Position numbers and translations under genes: made by a program. A stretch of 64,000 nt of DNA, taken from Aptenodytes patagonicus. Lineage: Eukaryota; Chordata; Aves; Sphenisciformes; Spheniscidae. Below the pieces are notes generated by a model that was not told where the DNA came from, did no database searches, and worked only from the letters and a program-made list of their open reading frames with translations. Below, piece by piece: positions 1 to 13,100 of the stretch. The DNA is taken from the NCBI RefSeq assembly GCF_965638725.1, contig NC_134951.1, positions 69,711,568-69,775,567 of the forward strand, given 5' to 3'. The first letter of the stretch is position 1; each line of letters opens with the position of its first letter.

Positions 1-3000
1 GATATAAGTGTATCTGCAGCTACAGTGAAAGAAGCCCTGGAGAATGGAAGGACGTTCAGCAGGACACTCCTCTGTCAGTGCAGTAAGGTGTTTCCAGTTT
101 AAAGCTTTTTTTTCTTTGCAAAGGTGTATCTCCTCTGGGAGACCTGCATGAGGCTGTGGCATGGGGTGACACACTTTCCACGGCACGTAAAAATGTTTAA
201 TGGCTTAGAGTGTGCTCCTAGCAGCACTTCAGTTACTTGTAAGAGTGACTTCTAGGAAATTAAAATGAAAACCACTTTGGGATCTTCCAGTGTGAAAACC
301 AAACTACATCATGATAAGATTATTTTTTTTAAAATTCCTCTGAACTGCCTTCTTTTTTTCAGTTAAATTCAAGAAGATAGAAGAGGAGTCTAAGCCAACA
401 TTTTAATGAATATAATTCAGAGGGCTAACAATAATTTCCTAAGGAGTGACAAAGGGATCAGAGCGTTCTTTAGTGACACTTCTCTGACTTAATGCTTTAT
501 TAGAGAAAAAAGGAATGGGAGACAATTCTAACAAAGGTCATGTAAATCAGCTCTTTAGGACAGGAACCAGCTATTTTAGTTACTTCAGAGGAGAAAATAA
601 GTTATTGTCCTCTTAAATATACAGAAGAAATAGTAAGGTTAAATATTAGAAGGAAAGCTCAATAATGCCAGTGTATCAAATATTAGGTCAATGGTACTCA
701 TTGGAAAGGCAGAACATGGGATCACAGCGACTTGCATTATCCTTTTATTTCAAGCTAGACTTCATAACTCTTTATCAGAGATAAAGTATCAGTGGTTAAA
801 CTGGCTGTTATAGAGAACTGGCTGAACGGGCCTTTAAAATTCTTTTCAATTCTGAAATACAACAACTTTTCAATTCATATTATTTCAGGCTTCTCCTGTC
901 CATCTCTCCTTTCACCCTGGGAGAAAAACAGTATTATTTCAGCCTGGGAAAAGTCTGCATTCGAGATTTCCTGACAATACTAATCATTCTGGAAGTTAGC
1001 AAAGTTCATTAAAAGTATTTAAGCAAATCATTCTTCCTTGTGATTTAACCTTATGCCTGAATTCCCATAAAATGATATAAGTCCATTACCTGTGAAGGAG
1101 CTATGATGAATAGATAAAATAGATATTATCAAAAGAGATAAAACAGATTTTAAAAATTGATTTTATTTTTCTTTCATTATGATGATTCTCTATTTCACTC
1201 TCTATCCTTTTTCTGGCTATTCTTCCCCTTTCTTTCTTCTTTTTCTGTTCACTCTTGGCTACAATAGTTGTAGTGAGTAATAGTAACTCATGCTCTTTCA
1301 AAAACCACATGGTGTCCATGTGATGAATAAGGTGATTAAGAAAGTGATTGCAGCAACCGTTTTTGAGCATTTGTAGAATAAAATAACGTACCTTCTAGAA
1401 GACTGTGCTGTGTTAGCAATGCATATAAATGACTAGACATGCAGAAATGTTGTTGAACTGGTATGTGGGAGATAAAACAGAGAAACGGATTAGACGAGTA
1501 TTTACGGTGCCTGTGATTAGGATTGGCCTTCTTCCCAAAGAAATCAAATGCCTTTAATATTATTAAGAACAAATATTGTGCTGAAAAGGCAATACATTTT
1601 GTTAACTGATCAAAGCAGATCTACATATTCAGATCTAAATGAAAGATATTTCATTTATAATCATCCCCTCTTTTCTCTAATTGCATATCCATTAATTTAG
1701 CTCTTTCTTATCACATTACTGAAAATGAGTTTGCCCATCCTTCTATCATCATTTGCAAGCAATTTGGTGAGGAAAGAATGCCTAAATTCTCTCGTTTGAC
1801 TTACTGGATCTTTGGGCCTTGTTTTCATCAGGACAAAAAGGCATTTTCACAGTGTGGCAGCTGAAATACAGCAACTAATCCTAGTGAAGGAAAAGCGGCC
1901 TTGTAGCTGTTGTATGAGTTAATAGACCGTAGTAAAGAATGATAGGAAACTAAGCATATACCTTGAGCTGATATTCTGGTAAGAACTATTCATGTTACAC
2001 CTGTGTTATCCCACGCTTTTCAGTGGCCATCATTAACAACTGGAGGTTTTGCCTTAGGTCACAACTAAGTGTCCACCATGGTAAACAAATAAAATAGCTA
2101 GACTGAAATAAAGCAAGAAAATGTATTTTCTCTGTTACTAGAAGATGAACTCCATCTCCTATGAAGGCAGAAAGACTTCCTTGCAAAATCATTAATACTC
2201 CTCTGGGATAAGTAAGTAAGTGGCCTTAGTTTTGTCAACCAGCTACCCATCTTCTCTTCAGATTGGTTCTCTAAGGTTTGATACCGTGATTTTTTTTTTT
2301 CATTTGAACCTTTGTCTGAAGTGTTAAAATTTCAAAACTGAAATAATGAAGTCTGAGATATCAGCATCAATGCATTGACAATTAAAGTAACTTGTTAGAT
2401 CATTTTGTACCCACGTACTATCTTTATGAGACTGTCATGGTCACAGATGACACCACTCACCAGCTTTGGACTGAATGATTTCAACACAATGGATACACAG
2501 AAAACAGTCTCCTATTAACACTTAGGAACTTGGTAGCTAGAAATTTTCATTATCACAGTATTTATACCATCATTTGTATAACCTGGTATTTAATTAGTCA
2601 ACTGAATTTTGCTGAACCTTAAAAATAATTCTGCCTTTATCATACTCTTAGCTTAAGCAACAGGAAACAACTGTTGCTGGGTTGTTGTTAGTATACGCTA
2701 CATATTTTAGTAATAATCATTTTCTGACACTTATGTTTAGCACAATTTTTTCCTCTTGCACAGAAAAGTGTTTATTCAGGGAAGGATGGCTAGAAACTGT
2801 AAGGTATCATTTATGGCTTCGTGCTGCTGTGAGCTGATCTCAGCTGGCCTTAAGGCTATACCAGGTAAGAACGTGGAGGACACAACTACACTGCCGTTCT
2901 GTGCCAGAGCCTTCCTTCACCGCAACTGGCAGTGACAGGGATGCTACCTAGAGCCGCTTTAAACTAGTTTTTCATTTGAAGTAGCTTTCTGCTAATTTGT

Positions 3001-6000
3001 ACTGCCTCAAAAAATGAGCTGAAATGGAAAAGAGACCCTGTAACACACTGTCCAAAAATTATTAGCTAGCAATTAGCTGGCTGCCTGGCAGGTGTTTTTT
3101 AGGCAGACACATATACAAGGCTAACCAATTAGTTCTATCTAAATAACTAGTGACTTTGCAACTTGCAGTGATAGTGAGCAGCTGCCAGTGAGCCAGGATC
3201 TGGAGCTTTCAGCAAAGGCACACAAGGCTTCCATCCAATTAGTTATTTGAACCTGCCTCTCCAAGGGGTATTCTCAGGCGTACTTTCCTCTGTCTGTGCC
3301 ATGGAAGCTGTTGCAGAAAATACCTGGATGTTCCCTGGAGTGTGGATCCTGGAGGATTTGGACCGGCTGGTTTTCATTGGCCATGTACTGAGAGAAGCCA
3401 ATATCCCCAATGATAGATCAACATTCTTAATTACCTTAGGGCAATTAAGGAATCATGTGACTTGGGCTCAATCTGCAAGTATCCTCCCTTCCCACTCTTT
3501 CCTTAAAGGACAAGATCTTTTCTCCAGCAATGTCCATTGATTCCCTCTGGTTCCCTGAATTTCTTTCTCTTTGACACTTATGTGTCTGCTTTCTACCATA
3601 AAGCTCCCCACACTCCTTCCAGGAGTTACTTTCTAACTGCAGGCTACTTGCCTGACCCATCCTGCCATGCAGAACATTTTATTTCCTGGCGTTACCCAGT
3701 GGCTTTCAGGAGAGGAAGCCTCCAGAGAGTGCCACAGGAGCCAGGCAGCATCACCTAGGAATAAGCAACCTTCCTCCTTGCTTCTCAGCTAGACCTTTTT
3801 CACAGAAAACAATATACAGTAAATTGAAAACAAATCAAGCTGTTACAGCAGCTGCCAGAAGAAGTCCCACAGGTGTTGCACAGTTTTATCACTGAGCCAT
3901 CATCTCTTAGTGCAGCTGTCTTGATGCTATGAGAGCTTCTGCATGACCAAAAGGCATGTGTGACAGCAGCCTACTGACAAACATACTGAGTAGCTGCAGC
4001 TTCCCCTAACCTGCTTCCCAGTTCCCTGCTGCCTCTTCCCCCTGCAGTGTCTTATCTCCAAGCTAACCAATCCCGAGTCACTGCTTGGTTTCGTCTGCCT
4101 ACACCAGACTTTCCTGTGTGTCCTCTCACATCCCCATCCATACTACCATACGGTAGTATGACAACCTCTTGGCATCTCCCTACTCTCCACGGCTAGTCTG
4201 TCTTCTAACACCTACTCCGCTCTTGGTAACGCTGGCAAGTAAATTAATCACTTTCTCCCTCTCCTTCTCCTCCCATTCGCTCTCGTCATTTACTTAAAGG
4301 CCAAGGTGGTCATGAGCAGATTGTCACCTTTGTTTTGGCACATAAGTCTTGTTTCAGATTTAGGATCCACCATTCACTACAGTGTGTGGAAACTGCTGGT
4401 GGTCCACACTCTGCTAGGATTACTGGCTTCTCTGGCAGCCTTAGTGGAACACATGCTTTAGAAAAGGTAAACCAGATGGGACTCAGATGGAAGATAGGAT
4501 AGGAGCATATCCTACGTATGTTAGTCAGAAACCTAACTGGAGAATTACCAAACTTAAACTCATTGTGAATCCCCAGAGGAAGTGGTGGGTCAGTAGAGTA
4601 TACTAGTGAATAAGATTTAGATGTTGAAACTCACCTTATAAGTTTCAACTCCTTGTCTACTTACCTCATTAGTACCCATTCTGATGCTTTCCTGATTTTT
4701 AAACCCCAAATATGGCACTCAGGGAATACTTCCTCTCAAGTAAGACCATCCTTTTGTGTGTGGCTTGCAGAATTGCAGGCACTTCATGAGTGGTGGACTG
4801 AGCCATTGCTACTTACAGTCAGTCACGTTGCTGTAGACCCACCAAAAGAGCACCCCTTTGCCCAAGGAAGACAATTTTTCTCTTTTTGCAAGGTTGACTC
4901 CTCAGCTTCATTTTTCCTCCCAAGAAGCTTAAGTCTTCTCTGTGTTTATATTGATGAAACATCATCAGCATAACAAAATAATTGGCTTTAAGCAAACAGC
5001 TAGAGGATTAATTATTTGAGAGAGAAATATATATTTGGATACCTATTTGGTCAATTCCGAGTACCCAAATCCTTTGGAAATCCTGCATCAAAACAGATTA
5101 TATTTTCTGTAGAGCCAGAATATCTGCTAATAACTAGTACAAAGAAACAAGTCTGCCTAAAAGTACTATGTTGAAAACTTCCGAACAAATGAGTTTTGAG
5201 GTTGCACATTATGAAATACTATTCTGGGGAAGTGAACTAGCAAAAGTTTGAGGGACCAGTCTTTAGGGGATTAAGTAACCTCAAATTCCATTCAGCTGCG
5301 TCAACAAAGAGTCCTAAGACATTGTGGCTTACTACCAAAATGTGAAATTCACACCCTTGGAGAGAAAAGCCTTAATTAGAAAAGCTACCACAGTATGTAC
5401 TAATCAACGCTCTTCTTGGCAGCCATTACAGATAGGCCAACAGCTGAATGAACATGAAATCTGGGAACCAGGCAGCTGCTGACAGTTTTTGGAAATAGGA
5501 GATCCACCCGAGACAAATTATTTATTTTATGTTCTAGGTATTGAATATTGTCATTAGGGGATAGGCATAGTATTGGACTAAGGCTAGTGATGAAGCTCCT
5601 GGTTTTTCCCCTTCTTTTTCACATAATAACCACCTTTGTGCAATATTGTTCTTACCTTTTTTAACAGCTGGATGAAACAGTTTGAGAGACATGGAATGAG
5701 GAATCAAGCAACACACTTTTTGTCAGTTTTATCAAAACTACTTTCAAATGAGAGCTAAGATGCATAGTTCAGACCAACATTGTTTGTTCTAAGTGAGATT
5801 GTATTTATCATGCCGAGATAGAGAAAAGAAAAAAAAGGAAAATATTTCACACCAGAAAAGTAAACTAATGTCTATACAATTTAATGATACATCTACTTGT
5901 CTGCTGAGTACAGGAGACAGTAAGTCTGACTTTATAAAATGTTCTTTTAGAAACAAACCATAAGACCGGTAAAATTCAGGCTCTCAAACCTCACAGTGTT

Positions 6001-7168
6001 ATAGTCCCGAATGGTAAACCACTGAGGGTCACAGAGTATACAAAAAGCAAGCATTTTATACATCAGCATTTACAGAGAAGAATAAGAGTTATGAAGTAGA
6101 TATTTTGAGTAGGCTGTAATGAAAACATTTGTCTAACATTACACCCAGACTTCAGAAATAGATAACATGACATTATTTTTATTAGCATTGGTTTCATTAT
6201 GCTAATGCTTAAAACACCAATAAAGAGTGGGCACCTTCAAAGGTACTGCGTATACACATATTTACAGGATAAATAGATAAGCCAGTGAAAGAAGAGGAAA
6301 TGAAATGGAGGACCGCTTATCTTAAAACACATCGTGGCCAGGAAAAGACTGCACGACTGTGATTGTCATGTCCATGTTCATCATGCTGGACCAGTGGAAC
6401 ATCTTAGCAGTGACCTACACTGTAATGCACCTAAACCTGCCTGAGACTGGATACATGACTAGGAGAGTGCAGTTATACAAGCACATAGAGCCAAAACATA
6501 AAGATTTTAAATTAACATCTCTTATTAGATTTACTGCTGATCATAATTTTCACCAGGACAATCCATTTAGTATTAATTCTTACCAGTACTTTGTGTGTGT
6601 TAAGGCCGTGTTTGGATTCTTGTCACGGGCCATGATTCTGTTTTCCTGTTCTATACCAAGAGATAGGAAAGGAAGCCCATGACTGTCAGGTGTACGTATA
6701 TAAGGGAGTTAAGGGAGGTGTAGCATATCCATCAGCAGTTTTCAATCTGTGCATAAGACAAGATATAGAAGATGTTTGTAGGGAGTGTAAGGTCTACTCA
6801 GCCTGCCCACACAGCCCTGGGAGGGCCCAGAGAACCAGCACGTTGCTGTCTTCATATCTTGCGTGGCTGAGTGTCTTGAGCACAAGCTGCCCCTCACGCC
6901 AGAGTGCTCAGCTGGTGGCCACGGTGGGGCACATACTGTGGTTACCGATGCTCCCAAGGCTGGTTTTTCTGCAGCAAGGTCAGTCTCGCTCGGTGAGCCC
7001 AAAAGGCGCATTCATGCACCAGGAGCCTGACGCTTCTCAGTCTTTTGTGGGGCCTCAATACCAGGCAGTTTTTGAATGTAAAGACTGGAAAGAAGATATT
7101 GAGATAGCTTTTGCTCTCCGCAATAGTTTGAGAATTATTCCAGACATATTCTGCCCTTGAAATTTCCT
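1..7168. other. Intergenic, no gene recognised
   Basis: AT-rich sequence downstream of NMBR. Open frames are short (the longest is about 156 codons at 6690-7160), show no known domain and lack coding character. No CR1 copy or RNA gene is recognised. In human the region beyond NMBR toward CITED2 is gene-poor, which fits. Confidence 0.7.
4139..4160. repeat. Perfect 9-bp hairpin
   Basis: CATACTACC and GGTAGTATG are exact reverse complements separated by the four-base loop ATAC. It is intergenic and no function is evident. Confidence 0.6.
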
Positions 7169-10100
7169 TTATCTGCTTGGGATGAGGTAGCAGTGTCCTA
7201 TTTCAGTAAGGCTTTTAAAACAAATGTAAGATCTCTTCTGTCGATACAGGATGCTGGGATTTACTTTTAAAAGTAAATAATAGTATTTTATGGTCCTTTT
7301 ACCTGCCTTCCTAGCTACTTTCCTCTCTTTCTGCTGTACTTGTAATAAAGTGCTCATCCAAATCACAGTAAGGGTCCTACCACAAAGATCTACCATTCTT
7401 TTTTAAGATAATCACAAAAAAGAGAAGTTTCCTTTTACTAAAACTCCATATATGTGGTAATTGTTTTAGAGACCAGCCTCAATGATGCTGTGTTCTTTCT
7501 TCCTGAAAGGCATACCGGTGCTGTAAGGATATGTCTCTATTACTAGACGCTTTCCAACTTTCAAGTCTGGGTGAATGCCCTACCTATATCCCAGCTTCAT
7601 ATCGGCACAAGACCCTGGCACATGCTACAATCCCCAGCACATCATAGACAGTAGTCTGCAGACAGCTTAAGTAATTTGCTTTCCTAAGCACCATAAACTT
7701 TCTGTAAGTAAAGTTAGTACTGCATAGTCTGTGAAGTCTCATATATTACCTCTGAAGACTTAAAGGCTGGTCTCAGATGTCTCCTTTCCCCACTCCATAA
7801 AACTATAATCTTATGAGGACCATTGAATTTTCAAGTTAATGTTCCATCTTCAACTCACACCATGGAGAAAGTGGTTTTATCTTGTTATTTGCACCATGGA
7901 GTTTTTTGAGAAGGAACAACACTAACACTGCCACAGGAATGGGGAAGGAGAAGAAAAGCAAAATGTTATTTATCACCGTAGCCCAGGGGTGTAAAAACAG
8001 ACTGAGAATATCATATTCCTCCTTTTTTTCTTTTAAGGCATTTCTATCATGATATTACTATATGAAAGATTAATTTCTGGCTTTGGGGTTTTTTTTTTCT
8101 TTCTCTTGTGGAGCTGAAAAACTCACTGAATTTAAATAGGAAGAGAAAAAATACCTCTCAACTGCTATAGCACAAACTGCAGCATATAAAATTGTCCAGA
8201 TGTTTCTCATGGTGCGAACTATCAGAATACTTGATAGAATGGAAAATCCTTGTGTGTGCATGACATTGTAACACACAATTAGAAGTGCCCACTGAAGGCG
8301 AGCAAGAGAAGCTCTATCTCTGTCCAAAATCCCTGATGAGGGATGTATTGCTGGATTCCTCCTCTTTGTTCATGCCACACTGTACCCATGCATCTTCCTA
8401 TAGAAAGGGCTCCCCTACCAGGAAGATGTATGAATACCTATATGGCATTGACCTGTTCTAGTCCCCCATACCCTGAGAAAATACAATGAGGTAGTTGAAG
8501 TACATGTCCACTTCCCCTTGGACTGTAAGTCCCAGGATGAAACCAAGTCAGGTTTCCAGAGTAATGTCTCCTGTTTTGGGAAACCTTAGGCGCTTCTTCT
8601 CTGGTACCTTCTTATTGTCTTCTTCCCTGTTATTTCCCCATCCCATATCAGAGGAACTTCTCCTTCTGGGTGAGCATGTGTAATGCCCAACTTGTTGTGC
8701 ATGCTGAGTAGCTATTGAATTGTTCAGGAAAGTCTGCAGGACTGATCAAGCTGTCTTTTTCAGCCATGGAAGGGGGACTATTGTTTACGGCAGTCAGTGA
8801 AGCAGGCACTACGGTCGTGGTACAGTGTTCTCTGAGATACCCAACCACTTCTGCTTTCAGCACTGGTCTTACAGAGGTTATGCCTTTTTCTCCTGGCAGA
8901 ACACCATTATTTGCAGATTATGGGGTTCTTCTGTTATTAAGTCTTGAAAACCAGGAAGGATTTCCACCTCTGTTTTTGCAACAGTTATGATGATTATGAT
9001 GAGAAAGGAGAACTGTGTACAGAAACCAGGGTGTGCTCATTTGTGACTGCCCAGCAAACACCTTCTTTTTAGTTGCAGGAGAGTATAAACATCCAGGCAT
9101 TCAGGCTGTGCATTACTCTGGATGAGGGCATAGACATCTACAGTGCAACATACTCTGTAGAAGGTGAATTACACATCTGTGCTAGGAGGAGTGGATTGCA
9201 ATTGAAATGAGCGCCTATTCTGGAAGATGTGTCTAGCCTATATTTGGATGAATACTTACAGCCGGATGAAGCGCATGTTTAATATTTACATTAACTTTAT
9301 TAACTTTAAATTCATATTTAATATCATCATTGATTTATCTAAAGACTGATACTGATCTGGTTGTGTGGGGTTTTGTCCAGTCCATTTTCCTGACGAGTCC
9401 TGTGCTGTTACCTGTCCCCACTTCTGACCAATGCCATAAGGCAACACACTCTCTGAAGGGTACAGAAGCCCTCAGCAGGCCTACGTGAGTGTCTACTCAG
9501 CAGCATCAGCTATGTGAATTACTCTGGTTCTCTGCTACATTTCTATGGCTTGTGAGGGTTTTGTATCTTTCTAAACCTATTTGCCTCTTAGCAAAGAAAG
9601 CGCAAAACAGATGCACTGCAAAATCAGCATTCTTCCATCGTTTACACCACCCATTGTATTTTCTGCTCACTTGCCACACTTTATTTGCCATATTTTTGAA
9701 AACATGGGAGAATTAAAAAGTCACACACTTGACGTTTTCTCTTGTTCTTTATAAGCATTGTGCACAGTCATTGATCCAACAAGATTTCATGACAGACAAT
9801 TTACAAAAAAGGAAAGATGTTAATCTGTTTGACATGTCTCAAGGGTGTACCCAAGGGCTATATCTGCTGTGTACATTTTTGCTTCAGTAAAAAGAAAAAC
9901 TGCTTTTGCATTAAGACTTCCTCTTGGTTCTGCCATTGTGCAAGCTCTGGGAACATGCTGAAGGGTTCTGATGTGCCATGGCTTCACTTGTGCAGTGACT
10001 GATATGAGACTTTGTCAGAAAATGTCTTTATTTTCACCTGACAGAATGATGGTATAACCATTTTTGTTTTCTGCCTTTCAGTCAAATTACTATGTTGTGC

Positions 10101-13100
10101 TTGTTCGTAATATCTTTCACATGAAATAAAAGTCATATGTAATTTAGTTAAATATAAAGGGGATTCTCTAGTAAAAATTCTCTGTACACAGGACAGATCC
10201 TTTAAAACTTGACCTTTTGCACATATCACTGCTGCATGGGGACTGTCAAACAGTTCCCTAGATTTAAAACTACTGCCAGAGAGTTTGAATTGGGCAGTTT
10301 GGGTTCTTCTGCTCCTCAAAACCAGAAAATCTCTGGTGTTAAGTATAAAGTCTGATTTTTCTCTGCTTTTTGCTTAAACAGGACTGTCATTTTTCTTAAT
10401 AGATTTAAAATTACTTTTTTTCACATAAAATGGGACATTTTCAAGAAAAAATTGTTGGAATTTTTTGTATAATTTCTTTTCTTGGGAAGAACTTCCATTT
10501 TTCAGACAATTCTAGTGAAAACCATCACTCAGGATACCTGAGTTTGGTTTTCAGTTGTTCTTTGTTGGTTTTGTGCTTCTGTGGGAATTATAGAGGCTAA
10601 ATGAGATGAATAAATGGATTTTTAACAGGATTGTTACAATGAACACTTGCCAACATGTTCTCAGCTTGAAAAATAAAGCTCTTAAGATTTAATTTTTTAG
10701 CAGCCTTTCTCCAAAAGTAAAATTTAATTAGAACCCAATTATACTGAAATTGAAGTAACTGCTGAGGTAGTGCAATGAATACTCGGTCCCATATGGTCTG
10801 ATTTACAATCCATAAGCACTTTGAAGAACTACCTTATTGTCCTCTCTATGTTCGTATGCATTTCCTATTAATATCAATAAGAATTGTATGGCTGCTTTGC
10901 ATATATTTGAGAAAATTTTTAAATAAAGTCATATAAGAATCTCTATTTTACTATATATTTACTATGGCTTTACACTGCCAAGAATAAACATGCATAAATT
11001 CATGTCAAATTTCAGGACCTTAAAGTTTCTGTTGGAAAGGTAAAGAGGAAGGTAAGTGAATCTTTTAGAAACATCAGTATCACCTTAATTCTTTAGTACA
11101 GAAAGTCCTTCCTAGAAAATACAGAGTAAGGTTTCCTATTTTCTACCCACTTACACCAATGTTAGCCCAAAATAATGTTTCTGAACTCATGATTTCTAGT
11201 TATTCCAGACTTAAAACGAGGTCTAACAAATACCTCTAAGCTATATGGCAATCCATAACATAAAAGTTAAAAAAAAAAAACAAAAACAAAAACAAAAAAC
11301 AACCACCCAGAGATATTTTTGCCAGACTATTTTCTTACCCTCCATCATTTTTCTCTCAGGGAATTCCTGACACTTTTAAAGGGCTTGTAGCTGAGATTAC
11401 TAGTTAATTACATAACCAGAACTTAGAGCAGAAAGCATCTTCATGTTCTCTCTACGTAAGGGACAACATAAGGTACAGGAGAATGGAGAATCAGCAGGGT
11501 AAAAAACAGTGAAGAAACAGTTGGTCTGCAGAAATGGCTTTTCTTGACTCATGCTCTAAATAATTTTAGGTCAAAATTCAAGTAGGAAATAGCTGCAATT
11601 GCTTATCTTTTAATGTCCAAGAGGAAAGGTTAATGATTAAATGGTAATTAGTTACTTCCACGATTGGCATTTCCTACAAGATAATTTTGATGTGGACTTA
11701 GGCTAGCTTGTTAAGCTCAAGCTATTTTCTCCAGAGATCATTCTGTATTTCCAGAATGGTTCCTGTAAGATAGCAACCTATATTTTAAAAAACAATTTTC
11801 TGTATGATCAACATGATGATCAGGTTTTGCAGGCTAGCCAAATGGCAGTAAGATACCGATTTAGTGTACTAAATAAGTGCTTTGTTAAGACTAAAAAACC
11901 TTTTCTTTCTTGTAATGGAAAGCTCCTCTTACTTCCTCTCATTTTCTTGCATGCAAGAAGCTTAAAAATACTTTTCTTGTATCTGTTTTCTCCAGTTACA
12001 CAGTCTGATTGCAGAACCGGCAACGCCATGGGAATTGCCAATAGTTCTGCTTGTTAGCAGCTAAATGTTACTGAATGCTGATACTGTACACCGCCACGTA
12101 ACTTCTCAGATCACACCTGCATCCACAATCCAAGCACTGCCACAGAAAGCTAATGGGTGTTCCCAAAGAGGAGGCGGGACTTTAAGATCTCCCACGCAAA
12201 CGATCATTGATCTGCAGCATTCAATGCTTGATTACACACTGCTGAAAGGTAGAAAACTCTACAGCAATGTGCTCTTTTTTTTAACCCAATTCAGGCTGCT
12301 ACTGTCATTATAAAATCACCATAAAACATCTTTATATCTTTGAAAAGTAGTTGAGAAGTTGGTTAACTTCTGAGCACATACTTGCCCATCTGGGAATCTC
12401 GCAGGATTTGATCGTCAGCACACTGGCCCTCCTGTACATACTGTGTAAAAGGACCATTTCCTCTCCTCCACACGTACTCCTGTTCTCTATTGCATTTGTG
12501 AGCAAAAGAGCCAAACTGTGAATTTGCATCTGCTCAGGTTTTAATAATATTATGCAGAAATACATCTTTATTAGTTGCTTTTCTGGTCCAGGTATAAGCT
12601 GATTTGAAGCTTTGATGTTTAATTGAAATGTGTTCTTGAGCCTGTTGTTAGTATTGGCCAGTATGCTGGAAAACGCAGCCTGACTTCTTGTGATACAAGC
12701 TGTCAGGGTGACCCAGCCACTTTGTTTCAGTAAGGGCTAAACCCACAAAAACAGTCTTGCTCTGTAAACATCACACACAACATTCGAGAAAACCATAGTA
12801 AAAGGTCATTATTTAAGTAGCAATGCAAAGCTCTCCAGAATTAGGAAATGCTGGATTCACAGTGACCCTTGCTATCTTCAGCTCCTGCCCTGTGCAATGA
12901 ATAGAGAAGTCCTGTGGGAGTGGAAGAGTTTGTGGTCCTAGAAGTAACAACATCCTCAGTGATGTCTCACTCAAAAGAGAAGCAAGAGGCACCAGTGATT
13001 TCAGCTTTTCCTTCTTCGCCAGTGCTCAGGTCCAGCAGCTGAGCCAGGCTATTACAGCAACCATGGATATCATGTTAAACTGAGGCACAGGAGCCCATAC

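Noticed and set aside
6690-7160. 156-codon plus-strand open frame
   Set aside because: No domain, no neighbouring exon structure and no similarity recognised; treated as chance.
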